Of a DNA stretch of 64,000 nucleotides, positions 1 through 7,824 are shown piece by piece (the first letter of the stretch is position 1; each line of letters opens with the position of its first letter). The DNA comes from an uncultured Verrucomicrobiota bacterium (GTDB lineage: Bacteria > Verrucomicrobiota > Verrucomicrobiia > Verrucomicrobiales > Verrucomicrobiaceae): NCBI GenBank assembly GCA_903838675.1, contig CAILZI010000084.1, positions 1 through 64,000 on the forward strand, given 5' to 3'. Both the position numbers and the translations under genes were made by a program. A model generated the notes under the pieces. It did no database searches. It was not told where the DNA came from and saw only the letters and a list, made by a program, of their open reading frames with translations.

Positions 1-31
1 AAGAACATTGATGTGGTGACGTGCTGGCTGA

Positions 32-1084
32 GTGGCTGGTGTGTGTTTTGTTTTAGACATCGCACTCCAAATCAAGCCGCTTCCCGCCCTCAGTCAGCAC
101 ACTTCACTTCAAAACTTCAACCGTCCATGGGATGCCTGTGCAAAATGTTCATGGTTTGGCTTCATCATTCAATCCCCAATTGTTTCAACTGGTCGAATGG
201 AATCGGTGCGCGGCATGTATGTCGAAACGTCACGACTACTGGCTGTAAGCACGTTTGATGACCGGCCCAGCAAGTTGTTTGAAGGCATTAATCATGCTCG
301 CGTTGCTATCGTCATCAGATGCAAAGGAGAGAATGAGATGAGGGCGCATGTAACGCGCTATCACAAATGGAGTAGCATAGAACGTCCAACACTGTTTCAA
401 ACGATTCGTTATACGACAACTGAAGTCGCAAAAGCTGAGGATGTCTTGCCGAAGTTGGGAAGTCTCAATGAGGGACTGCTGTACTCGAAAGTCTATCGCT
501 CGCCAGTCAAATTCCAGACGTTGCTATCAACAACACCAACTAAACACCAAGTCTTCTACAAGATTACTGGTGTTGGTCATTGGTTCACAATAACACACCG
601 GTCACCAAAATTCGTTAGAGCTGGACAAGAATCGTCAAGCTCACGCGAATCTGTTATGAATTTCCCGGGCGCACGTTCGAAGGAATTGGCGCTCTGCATC
701 CTCAACAGCACGCTGTTTTATTGGTTTTATCAAATGCGAACAAATTGTCGGGACTTCAATCCCTCCGACTTCAAGACATTCCCAGTTCCTGATTTCACGG
801 AAAACACGGACTTCACAGTTTTCGCGGGACGGTTGACGAAGCAGCTCGACAAGTCGGCTAAGGGGGCAAGCGCGGATCATAATTTGACTGGGTCTATCCA
901 ATTCGAGACATTTCGCCCTCGGGGTTGCAAACCAATCATCGACGAGATCGACACCTTGTTAGCGAAGCATTATAATTTCACGGAGGAGGAACTCGATTTC
1001 ATCTTGAACTATGACATCAAATACCGCCTGGGCCTCGGCCGGGATGTTGAGGCTGATGATGACGATGCCCTCGAAGATGAGTAG
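32..1084 (+). CDS. C-terminal part of an Eco57I-like N6-adenine DNA methyltransferase (5' end missing or broken)
   Basis: From about residue 43 the protein resembles the region after the catalytic domain in Eco57I/PglX-like adenine methyltransferases. It has the stretch FDDRPSKLFEGINHARVAI (residues 76-94), the segment LNSTLFYWFY near residue 225 and FPVPDF near 255, which belong to the target-recognition half. The N6-methyltransferase domain with its NPPY motif is absent. Only 31 bases lie upstream, and an in-frame TGA sits at 29-31 directly before the GTG at 32. The first 40 residues fit the family poorly, so a frameshift near 100-160 is possible. Either the gene is a pseudogene or the upstream part is read in another frame. 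It ends in an acidic tail and is followed after 15 bp by the DprA-like gene in the same direction. The family call is from recognised motifs; inactivity is inferred. Confidence 0.6.
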   Translation: MAGVCFVLDIALQIKPLPALSQHTSLQNFNRPWDACAKCSWFGFIIQSPIVSTGRMESVRGMYVETSRLLAVSTFDDRPSKLFEGINHARVAIVIRCKGENEMRAHVTRYHKWSSIERPTLFQTIRYTTTEVAKAEDVLPKLGSLNEGLLYSKVYRSPVKFQTLLSTTPTKHQVFYKITGVGHWFTITHRSPKFVRAGQESSSSRESVMNFPGARSKELALCILNSTLFYWFYQMRTNCRDFNPSDFKTFPVPDFTENTDFTVFAGRLTKQLDKSAKGASADHNLTGSIQFETFRPRGCKPIIDEIDTLLAKHYNFTEEELDFILNYDIKYRLGLGRDVEADDDDALEDE

Positions 1085-1099
1085 CCACCATTTCGGGCC

Positions 1100-1963
1100 A
1101 TGAACCCAGCCTATGCCGATGTCCGCTTCCGTGCCGAGCTGCCAAAGGGCGGCCTCCCGGAGCGTTTCTGCATTGTCACCGCCTGGAATCCCGACGGCAT
1201 CACCACTGACGCCGCCAGCAACGCTGCGGCCACCGCCCGTCTCATTGCGATAGTTCAAGCCGAGAGCTTGTCCCATTTCCCAGTCACTGGCGGCTCGCCC
1301 GACTCCACCCATGCCGAGCCAGGTTTTGGCATGATGGTTGATCAAGCCCGCGTCCTCTCCCTTGGCCGTGAGTTTCGTCAGGAGGCTGTCTTCTGGATCG
1401 ACCGTGGCACCGTGCACCTCTGCCCGTGTTCCGCTGCACCACCCCAGGTCATCGGCCCATGGAGCGAACTCGCCACGGGAACGGCTGCGCACCCGCTCTT
1501 CCACTTTCGCGGTCCGCTCTCACTGCTCGACACTCCCGCCACTGCCTTCCTCTGCTCCACCCAATGTCCTGGTGATACCATCCTCGAAGCCTATGCGTGG
1601 GCACGCTGCCAATGCGATGAACGTGCAACGGTGATGTCCGGCTTCCACACCCCGGTGGAGCAGGACGTGCTGGCCATCCTGGCCCGAAGGGATGCGCGCA
1701 TCATCTGGGTTCCAGCCAGAGACCTGCCGAAAAAGATACCCGCCGAACTCACCCAAGCAGCCGCTGAGCAGCGTCTGCTTATTTTGAGTCCTTTCGATTA
1801 CGGCAGGCCCGACCGTCCCACGCGTGAATCCTGCTCTCAACGCAACCAGTTCATTATTCGCATGAATCCAAGGAGATACATCGCCCATGCGGCTTCCAGC
1901 AGCGCCTTGGCCGCAGACATTGGGATCGCCGATCAGGATCTCTCATCATCTTCAGCACCATGA
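1100..1963 (+). CDS. DUF3293 / DprA(SMF)-like protein
   Basis: A 287-residue two-part protein. The N-terminal 125 residues resemble DUF3293 (FCIVTAWNPDG near 23-33, FGMMVDQAR near 76-84). Residues 148-240 resemble a divergent DprA/SMF Rossmann fold, with CSTQCPGDTIL (152-162), SGFHTPVE (180-187), IIWVPARDLP (201-210) and LLILSPF near 226. Classical DprA loads RecA on single-stranded DNA. Fused or divergent DprA-like proteins of this kind also occur beside restriction and other defence genes, which fits its place between a methyltransferase remnant and a nuclease. Its stop overlaps the next start in an ATGA, so the two are probably translationally coupled. The C-terminal 35 residues are serine-rich and shorter than I expect for the fold. 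Confidence 0.65.
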   Translation: MNPAYADVRFRAELPKGGLPERFCIVTAWNPDGITTDAASNAAATARLIAIVQAESLSHFPVTGGSPDSTHAEPGFGMMVDQARVLSLGREFRQEAVFWIDRGTVHLCPCSAAPPQVIGPWSELATGTAAHPLFHFRGPLSLLDTPATAFLCSTQCPGDTILEAYAWARCQCDERATVMSGFHTPVEQDVLAILARRDARIIWVPARDLPKKIPAELTQAAAEQRLLILSPFDYGRPDRPTRESCSQRNQFIIRMNPRRYIAHAASSSALAADIGIADQDLSSSSAP

Positions 1964-2565
1964 AAAGCACCCACTCCGCTAAAGCCGCCCCGCAATCTGA
2001 TAATGACGATGTCTCCGCCGCGCTTCATTTGCTCGCAGAATCTCTTCATGGCGAGGTTCAGCGAATCAACTCCGAAGGAGCGCAGGCCATGACAGGCGGG
2101 GACTACGACACCGCGCAGTCTGTGATCGACTTTGCCAAGCGTCTCACAGCCTTTCGTTCCAAGGTGGATGCCCTTGGCAAGGAGTGGAAAGGTCTGGAAG
2201 ACCTGCGGGACAAGGCCACGCCGGCGGTGCAGCAGATCGTGAGCAAACGCTTCTTTGGACGCCGCAAGAGCGGGGAAATCACCTCGCAGGAGGACTACTG
2301 TGTCCACATCCTCCGCGTGCTGATGGAGCTGGGCGGCACAGGGAAGACGAAGGACGTTATTGTGAAAGTGGGCGAGAAAATGAAGGGAATCTTGAAACCC
2401 AAGGATTACGAAAAGACAACTACCCGTGTGAAGGAACTGCGGTGGGAAAACAACACCCGTTGGGCGCGCCAGCGCATGGTGGATGACGGCAGGATGGAAG
2501 ATGACAGTAAAACCGGCATCTGGGAAATCTCCGACAAGGGCCGTGCGTGGCTGAAGAAACAATAA
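1960..2565 (+). CDS. Winged-helix protein resembling the Mrr N-terminal domain
   Basis: A 201-residue basic protein. Residues 1-90 are helical and may form a coiled coil. Residues 115-200 look like a winged helix of the Mrr N-terminal type: SQEDYCVHILRVLMELGG, then a central helix (TTRVKELRWENNTRWARQRM), and a final ISDKGRAWL strand and helix that is typical of these wings. No PD-(D/E)XK nuclease motif is present. The start overlaps the previous stop by 4 bp (ATGA), and the next gene starts 14 bp after its stop, so it belongs to a three-gene operon. It probably binds DNA, perhaps as a specificity or regulatory subunit for the nuclease-like neighbour; that role is inferred. Confidence 0.6.
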   Translation: MKSTHSAKAAPQSDNDDVSAALHLLAESLHGEVQRINSEGAQAMTGGDYDTAQSVIDFAKRLTAFRSKVDALGKEWKGLEDLRDKATPAVQQIVSKRFFGRRKSGEITSQEDYCVHILRVLMELGGTGKTKDVIVKVGEKMKGILKPKDYEKTTTRVKELRWENNTRWARQRMVDDGRMEDDSKTGIWEISDKGRAWLKKQ

Positions 2566-2579
2566 CAGAATCACATCTC

Positions 2580-3686
2580 ATGGCCCTTTTTGAAATCACC
2601 TCCAACAGCCTGATTGAAGTTTCGCAGGCTTCCTTCGCTGATCTCAAGATCAAGGAACGGGACGATCTGCAACGACTGCTGCGCACACAGATCGACGTGC
2701 TGGGCGATGATCTCTATGTGCTGGACGAGGAGTTTGGCGACTGGGAGGAGAGCAGCCGCCGCATTGACCTTTTGGCGCTGGACAAAGAAGCCAACCTCGT
2801 GGTGATCGAACTCAAGCGCACCAAAGATGGCGGGCACATGGAACTGCAAGCCATCCGCTATGCCAGCATGGTGTCCACGATGACGCTGGACCGTGCGGTG
2901 GAGATTCACGCCGCGTTTCTGGAACAGATAGGCCAGCCGCGTGCGGAAGCAGAAGACCGAATATTGGAGTTCCTCGCCTGGGAGACAAAGGATGATGGCG
3001 TCTTTGCCGAGGACGTGAGGATTCTCCTGGTTTCGGAGGATTTCGGCAAGGAACTGACCACGGCAGTACTTTGGCTGCGTGATCGGGACATTGACATCCG
3101 CTGCCTGCGCCTCCGCCCATACAAGCACATCGACAAGACATTCATTGATGTTCAGCAGATCATCCCGCTGCCTGAGGCTGTGGAGTATCAGGTGCAGGTA
3201 CGGGAGAAGGAGCAGCAGGAACGCAAGAGCAAGACGGACAAGCACGCCACGCACCTGCGCTTCTGGACGCAACTGGTGGCGCTGGCACGTGCGAACGGCA
3301 TGCGGCATGGCAGCCGCAAGCCCAGTGCTTATCATTATTTAAGCGCTAGCTCCGGGGTCTCAGGAATCTCCTATACCCACGTTGTCGTCAAAGACGGTGC
3401 CTCGGTCGAGACCTACATTGACTTCGGCGACCAGCAGAAAGAAAAGAACAAAGCGGTCTTTGATCGCCTTTTGGCGCAGAAGGATGAGATCGAAGCCAGA
3501 TTTGGTGAATCGCTGAGCTGGGAACGCCTGGATCAGAAGCGTGGATGCCGCATCAAGCACCCGATTGCGCTGGGAGGGATCAGCAGTCCCGAAGCCGAAT
3601 GGCCCACCATTCAGCAAACGATGATCGAGGCCATGCGACGCTTGCAGACAGCTCTGGGGCCGGCGCTGGAGGGGCTCAAACCATGA
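2580..3686 (+). CDS. NucS-like PD-(D/E)XK nuclease domain with C-terminal DUF4268
   Basis: A 368-residue protein when started at the ATG at 2580, 14 bp after the preceding stop. A GTG at 2547 would add 11 residues and overlap the previous gene, so it is less likely. The N-terminal half has a nuclease core of the NucS/PD-(D/E)XK type: RIDLLALD (D63) followed by VVIELKR (E77, K79) and a helix with Q near position 90. The C-terminal part (about 215-368) resembles DUF4268, often seen in defence-associated nucleases, with FWTQLVALARANG and ETYIDFGD. Together with the DprA-like and winged-helix genes it suggests a small restriction-type defence operon. Catalytic residues are present, so activity is plausible. 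Confidence 0.7.
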   Translation: MALFEITSNSLIEVSQASFADLKIKERDDLQRLLRTQIDVLGDDLYVLDEEFGDWEESSRRIDLLALDKEANLVVIELKRTKDGGHMELQAIRYASMVSTMTLDRAVEIHAAFLEQIGQPRAEAEDRILEFLAWETKDDGVFAEDVRILLVSEDFGKELTTAVLWLRDRDIDIRCLRLRPYKHIDKTFIDVQQIIPLPEAVEYQVQVREKEQQERKSKTDKHATHLRFWTQLVALARANGMRHGSRKPSAYHYLSASSGVSGISYTHVVVKDGASVETYIDFGDQQKEKNKAVFDRLLAQKDEIEARFGESLSWERLDQKRGCRIKHPIALGGISSPEAEWPTIQQTMIEAMRRLQTALGPALEGLKP

Positions 3687-3828
3687 ATGGTCTAACAGAG
3701 CCGAAGGCCGTGCGTGCCTCCCCTTGAAATAGGTCTCTTGCCAAAGTCCATGAGGTATGGCTCGATCCGGCATGCCGGCGACTTATCGAAAACAAGGGGA
3801 GTACTTTGTGTCCAACCGGGCCTGGGTG

Positions 3829-4107
3829 ATGAGGAAACCCGGCCGACGGTCCAAATTGACGCCAGAAATGCGTTCTGAGGTGCTGCAACGCCTTCTTGAA
3901 GGTGAGGACCGCGGCAAGGTGGTCCGGGCCTGTTGCGTGCCAAGACAGACGTTTTACCGGTGGATGGACAGTGACGAGACCTTCCGCAGGGACGTTATCA
4001 AAGCTGAGGGGGTGGCGCGTGAGATCCAGGAGGGGCTGCTCGATGACCTTCTATCCGTGGTGCAAGACATGGTAGCCGGAACCTGCCCAATGCCCTCAAA
4101 ACCCTGA
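3829..4107 (+). CDS. Short HTH protein, terminase-small-subunit-like, probably truncated
   Basis: About 92 residues from the ATG at 3829, which begins MRKPGRRSKLTPEM as in phage-type HTH proteins. An in-frame ATG at 3757 would add 24 residues with no family resemblance. The HTH core is VVRACCVPRQTFYRWM, followed by an acidic helix (DETFRRDVIKAEGVAREI). The family usually continues further; here it stops at CPMPSKP. A second, start-less copy of the last 46 codons and its 3' flank lies 691 bp downstream. In both copies another frame across the stop also looks protein-like, so both may be frameshifted remnants. It is likely a relic of a mobile element. Confidence 0.45.
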   Translation: MRKPGRRSKLTPEMRSEVLQRLLEGEDRGKVVRACCVPRQTFYRWMDSDETFRRDVIKAEGVAREIQEGLLDDLLSVVQDMVAGTCPMPSKP

Positions 4108-4140
4108 ATTTCGTGACGGGCAGCCTCGCGTACGTACGTG
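4000..4140 (+). repeat. 140-bp imperfect direct repeat, copy 1
   Basis: This segment matches 4691-4830 at a constant offset of 691 bp with no gaps and only scattered substitutions, about 85-90 percent identical by eye. It covers the 3' end of the HTH gene, its stop codon and about 30 bp beyond. It runs into an alternating purine-pyrimidine tract (about 4128-4166, with one short break). Confidence 0.85.
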
Positions 4141-4236
4141 CGCGTGTGGGTGTGTGTGTGCGCGAGGGATAGATTTTCAGCCTCCTCAAAACTGTTTAAG
4201 ATGTCTTAACCTATAAAGGGGGCATTCTATCAGCCG

Positions 4237-4533
4237 TCAGTGTGGGAAATCTGTTCGTCGCGAGATGTAGCTGTAAAGCGCTTTGACACTGTCTAAAATA
4301 TCCTGCCGGTATGTGATCAATTTGGAGGGACTCCTCAAAAAATCAGCACGCAAGAACACCACTAGGGCATTCATTTGTTCCCTAGCGTACGCGTCCCCCT
4401 GAACCGCGTCGAACAGCTTCCTCGCCGCATTTTCAAGACACTCAATTACTTCAGGCCTGACTTCATTTTCTGTGCACGCGTGAACCTTGGCATTGATCGC
4501 CTCAAGTGCTTCGAGTGCTGATTTCCTTCTCAT
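4237..4533 (-). CDS. Small unknown helical protein
   Basis: A 98-residue protein on the minus strand, mostly alpha-helical by composition. It starts MRRKSALEALEAINAKV and has one segment MNALVVFLRADFL. A TTG one codon upstream is an alternative start. I recognise no family. It lies between the two copies of the 140-bp repeat, so it may be cargo inserted between them. Codon use is more AT-rich than in the flanking chromosomal genes. It is kept because it has a balanced protein-like composition and is not antisense to another gene. Confidence 0.4.
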   Translation of the reverse strand: MRRKSALEALEAINAKVHACTENEVRPEVIECLENAARKLFDAVQGDAYAREQMNALVVFLRADFLRSPSKLITYRQDILDSVKALYSYISRRTDFPH

Positions 4534-4582
4534 CAATTACAAGATAAACGAGACATCATGCGCGCACAAGATCGGCGACTAA

Positions 4583-4798
4583 ACGCACGATAACGCCCGT
4601 CAGCACCTCGACCAGGACCCGTGCGTCCTCCAGCCTGCAATACTGCGGATATCCGACACGAGACATACCGGCACGCGCCATACCTTGCAGCAAGCCGAGG
4701 GGCTGGCGCGCGAGATCAAGGAGGGACTGCTCGATGACCTGCTTTCCGTGCTGCAAGACATGGTCGCCGAAACCTGCCCAATGCCCTCAAAACCCTGA
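4583..4798 (+). pseudogene. Start-less remnant of the HTH (terminase-small-like) gene
   Basis: An open frame of 71 codons follows a TAA at 4580-4582 and has no usable start. Its last 35 codons (AEGLAREIKEGLLDDLL and onward to CPMPSKP) match the end of the protein ending at 4107. Upstream of about 4691 the similarity fades and the HTH itself is gone. It is a decayed duplicate rather than a gene. Confidence 0.6.
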
Positions 4799-4830
4799 GT
4801 TTCGTGACGGACAGCCTCGCGTACGTACGC
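4691..4830 (+). repeat. 140-bp imperfect direct repeat, copy 2
   Basis: Second copy of the segment at 4000-4140. Directly after it (about 4820-4852) lies a GC-only alternating tract, matching the TG/CG-rich tract after copy 1. The rest of 4831-5074 shows no gene. Confidence 0.85.
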
Positions 4831-5074
4831 GGGGGCGCGCGCGCGAGCGCGATGTAGGCGTTTTGTTGCTACAAGTTCGCGCATGGTTGCTTTTGAAGCC
4901 GAGTTGTCTCGCTGAGATCTTCGACAGCTTCTATTTGTTCGAATTCTGCAGGCTGGATTGAGTCTCCGGGTGGGTTTTCAGAGGGGGGCAGACAGGGGCC
5001 AAGAGCCTGTTGGCCGAAGAAAGCAGAGCCGTGAGGTCTCGTGCTGCATGGTGAAGGGGCTGTATGCAGGTTGG

Positions 5075-5219
5075 TCGTTAGTTGCATCCGTTGTTCCCAC
5101 TTTGGGGATAACGGACGTAACTGCTGAGTGAGGCGGAAATCGTTAGTTGCATCCGTTGTTCCCACTTTGGGGATAACGGGCGTAACTGCTGAGTGAGGCG
5201 GAAATCGTTAGTTGCATCC
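5075..5219. repeat. 65-bp tandem repeat, two full copies plus 15 bp, with internal dyad
   Basis: The unit starts TCGTTAGTTGCATCC at 5075, 5140 and 5205. The first two units differ at only about one position and the third is cut after 15 bp. Each unit holds an imperfect inverted repeat: GTTGCATCCGTTGTTCCC faces GGGATAACGGACGTAAC across a short spacer. An inverted echo (GTAACTAACTAACG) lies at about 5241-5254. The array sits 31 bp beyond the stop codon of the helicase gene. By position and structure it resembles iterons of a replication origin or a protein-binding array; that role is inferred. Confidence 0.75.
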
Positions 5220-5249
5220 ACCAAAAGCGTACCCGCCGGGTGTAACTAA

Positions 5250-6473
5250 CTAACGAATCGCCAGCAGCACCGCATCGCGCATGCCTGAACGCTTTTCTTT
5301 CACCTCCCTCAAATGCGACTGCAGCGCGGTTTTAACCATTTCCTCTGCGTCACGCTTTGTGGCATGCAGCTCGCGGAGTTTTTCGACGGCTGCCTTTTTG
5401 TCCATTTTTCCTCCTGCCTCGCGCACCAGATTTACGAGTGCATCAACATCTGGTTTCGAGGCGGCATCACCGCTTACGCGCCCCTCCCACTTGGAAACAT
5501 CGAATGAATCATCGCGGTCGTACATCATCGAATGTGGATCAAGCCGGATGGCGAAAGGGGGAAACTCAGTGGCGTTATTGTTTTTGCCACTGGCAACAAT
5601 GAGCACATCGTTGCTGTCAGGAAAGGCTGGCGCGAGGTTGATCTGGGAGCGCGTCCAGCCAAAGAGAACTTTGGAATTGCGTCCAAAACTAGAGCGGTCG
5701 TATCCAGTGGCCTTCGCAATCCCACCTTTTCCCGTGCCTGCATGGTGGATGACCAAAGGGATGCGCTGAGGGTTGCCCTTCTTGGTCACCTGGCCCAGCA
5801 AGGCCAGTACCTCTGCCATGTCGCCATCGTCATTCAAGTTTCCGGTGGTGAAGTCACGCAGAGGGTCGAACACCACAATGTCGGCTTTTGATTCAAGAAT
5901 GGCGCTCTCGATAGCTTGGTAGCTATTCGGCTTGTCCAGCCAGACTATGTCGTCGGTGTCGGATTCCAGCGTGTGAAACATGATGCCGTCTGAGACGGAC
6001 TGGAGGTCCCCCTCAGTCAGGTGCTCCATCATGGCGGAGAGGTCGGCTTGCAGGCGGCGATTGCCATTCTCAGTTTGCAGGAAGAGCCAGCGCAGGTCTT
6101 TGCCATCGGTTGGCCAGCCGAGAAAGGTCTGCCCCAGACGTGTGGAAACCGCCATCTGGGTGACGAGGCGGCTCTTGCCCACGCCCCCCATGCCGCACCA
6201 TACAGCTCGCTCGCCTTTGGCCAGGTAACCCGATTTCCAGACAATATCGGCTGCGGGGAAGGTCATGCCGAGAATCTCCTGCACCGAGCGCAAGGTCAGG
6301 GGCTGTCTGGTGGTGGGGGCGGAAGGGCTTTCCGGGGGAGAGGCTTTGGGTTCTGGCGGCACGGCCTGCGCCGGCGGCTGATATTCTTCAACCGGGGCGT
6401 TGTGCAGGTGTGCTTTGCCGTGAAGGGCATAGACATCTCTGGGGTCTTTGGCGGTTTTTGGTTTCGAGCTCAT
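5250..6473 (-). CDS. RepA-like hexameric helicase / AAA (RecA-fold) ATPase
   Basis: A 407-residue RecA-superfamily ATPase of the AAA_25/RepA type found in integrated elements and plasmids. A disordered Pro-rich N-terminus (1-60) is followed by the Walker A motif GMGGVGKS (94-101), Walker B with ADIVVFDPL (197-205), a sensor-like segment VIHHAGTGKGG near 240, and a C-terminal winged-helix-like region (370-400). The ATG at 6473 was chosen because it overlaps the primase stop in an ATGA and because upstream residues lack similarity. With the primase it would unwind and prime element DNA. The 65-bp repeats lie just past its stop and may be its origin (inference). Confidence 0.8.
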   Translation of the reverse strand: MSSKPKTAKDPRDVYALHGKAHLHNAPVEEYQPPAQAVPPEPKASPPESPSAPTTRQPLTLRSVQEILGMTFPAADIVWKSGYLAKGERAVWCGMGGVGKSRLVTQMAVSTRLGQTFLGWPTDGKDLRWLFLQTENGNRRLQADLSAMMEHLTEGDLQSVSDGIMFHTLESDTDDIVWLDKPNSYQAIESAILESKADIVVFDPLRDFTTGNLNDDGDMAEVLALLGQVTKKGNPQRIPLVIHHAGTGKGGIAKATGYDRSSFGRNSKVLFGWTRSQINLAPAFPDSNDVLIVASGKNNNATEFPPFAIRLDPHSMMYDRDDSFDVSKWEGRVSGDAASKPDVDALVNLVREAGGKMDKKAAVEKLRELHATKRDAEEMVKTALQSHLREVKEKRSGMRDAVLLAIR

Positions 6474-7471
6474 GCGGTTGGGTTTTGATAGTCGGGTTTG
6501 TGCTGGCAAATGCCTTTGGCGGTGCCGTGAAGGAGGAGGGCGGTTTCCTGGTAAAAGCGCCGGCCGGCGGTGTCGTTGTCGGGCCAGAAGTGGACGTTCA
6601 GATCCGTGAACAGCGACACCCAAGCGGGATCGAAGCCGTTGGCTCCCGAAGTGGCGACGACGCAGGTGCCCGCATGGAAGGGGTCGTTTAATCCGGCCTC
6701 GATGAGGGCTGCGGCGGTGGTTTCCGACTCTACCAGGTGAACATCGGTGATGGTGGGGGCGGAGCGGCAGAGCCAGTGACTGCGCCAGGGACGGCGAAGA
6801 GCGCCAACCCGCCAGAAGCGGGGACCGCCAGGACCAAAAGGGGCGCGGATTTTGTAACCGCCGTCCCCGATGTAGGCCAGCCTTGGCTTGAGTAGCGTGC
6901 AGAGGGTTCCATCCGCCTTCGTGAGGGTAAAGCCAGCGGGCACGATGCCCAGCGCGTCCAAGGAGGGCATGGTGAGGCGGCGGAGGGTCTCGGGAAAAAG
7001 CTGAAGTTCACGGGCGAAGGCCTCGCACTGCTCGGTGTTTTTTTTGAGCTCTATGCGCCAGGGTGTCGTGAGGCGCTCCAACTCGTGGGCGCAGATGGCT
7101 TTGGACACCAGCGCCGGCGCTGGTGGCGGTTTTCTGTGTGCTGGTGAGGCCTGTGCCGTGGCGGGATCGAGGCCGATGAGTTCGGCGATTTCCGCGCAGA
7201 TGGTTTTGAACTCTGCTTTCACACTCCTGCGGGAGCGCGCTGCGTGAAGGTCAATGATCGTGCCGCCGACTCCGCAGGGGTGGCAGTACCACTTCCAGAC
7301 TTCGCCTTCGAATGTGGCGGTGAAGGATGGCTTGGTGTCCTGGTGCAGCGGGCAGAGTGCCGTCAGGCGGGTGCCGCCTGGGTGGAAGAGCGGTGGGTGT
7401 CCGATGGCGGACAGATACTGGGGCAGACGCTGCTTGAGCGTGTCCGCATTGATGCGGGGCGAAGTGTGCAT
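6470..7471 (-). CDS. DnaG-like primase with CHC2 zinc finger and TOPRIM domain
   Basis: A 333-residue protein. It has the zinc finger CPLHQDTKPSF (Cys40, His43) with CHPC (Cys63, Cys66), as in CHC2 primases. A C-terminal TOPRIM-like region follows, with VESETTAAALIEA (Glu about 249) and FWPDNDTAG (Asp about 298 and 300). This domain order is standard for primases of integrated elements. A GTG at 7528 would add 19 residues; the ATG at 7471 fits the family start (INADTLKQRLPQYL) better. It overlaps the helicase start by 4 bp and lies in a minus-strand operon-like series of integrase, unknown gene, HTH gene, primase and helicase. Confidence 0.8.
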   Translation of the reverse strand: MHTSPRINADTLKQRLPQYLSAIGHPPLFHPGGTRLTALCPLHQDTKPSFTATFEGEVWKWYCHPCGVGGTIIDLHAARSRRSVKAEFKTICAEIAELIGLDPATAQASPAHRKPPPAPALVSKAICAHELERLTTPWRIELKKNTEQCEAFARELQLFPETLRRLTMPSLDALGIVPAGFTLTKADGTLCTLLKPRLAYIGDGGYKIRAPFGPGGPRFWRVGALRRPWRSHWLCRSAPTITDVHLVESETTAAALIEAGLNDPFHAGTCVVATSGANGFDPAWVSLFTDLNVHFWPDNDTAGRRFYQETALLLHGTAKGICQHKPDYQNPTA

Positions 7472-7564
7472 GGGAGCGCAATTGTTCGTTGCGTCGGGAA
7501 TCTGTTCGCCTACCTTCCACGTAACCACACGCAGGGCCGGGCGGGCGAAAGCTCCCCGGCTTTG

Positions 7565-7759
7565 TTATGCCTGGGCTTCGCGCTCGAAGCGCTCGACTTC
7601 AGGAAGGGCGAAGCGGACGCCGCGGCCGAGCATGGATGCTTTGATTTTACCCGCTTTGCGCCAGCGGCGCAGGGTCATGGGCGTGACTTTCCAGCGTGCG
7701 GCCAGATCAGCGGGGGTGAGGAAGGGGGAAGGGGGATGGGTGTCCTTTGGAGCGGTCAT
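7565..7759 (-). CDS. AlpA/excisionase-like HTH_17 protein
   Basis: A complete 64-residue DNA-binding protein of the MerR-like HTH_17 family. LTPADLAARWKVTPMTLRRW forms the helix-turn-helix, then GKIKASMLGRGVRFALPEVERF forms the wing and last helix. Proteins of this size serve as excisionases or as regulators of the integrase in integrated elements. It lies between the unknown gene and the primase on the same strand, 93 bp upstream of the primase ATG, so it may control the replication genes or direct excision. Confidence 0.75.
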   Translation of the reverse strand: MTAPKDTHPPSPFLTPADLAARWKVTPMTLRRWRKAGKIKASMLGRGVRFALPEVERFEREAQA

Positions 7760-7824
7760 AGGACTCCTAAAGTTCCATCCTTTTCGCCAGCGTCACCTCA
7801 GCGAAATTAACATCGGCCTAAGTG

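Noticed and set aside
5075..5219. A CRISPR array
   Set aside because: The 65-bp units are contiguous with no spacers and only two full copies exist.
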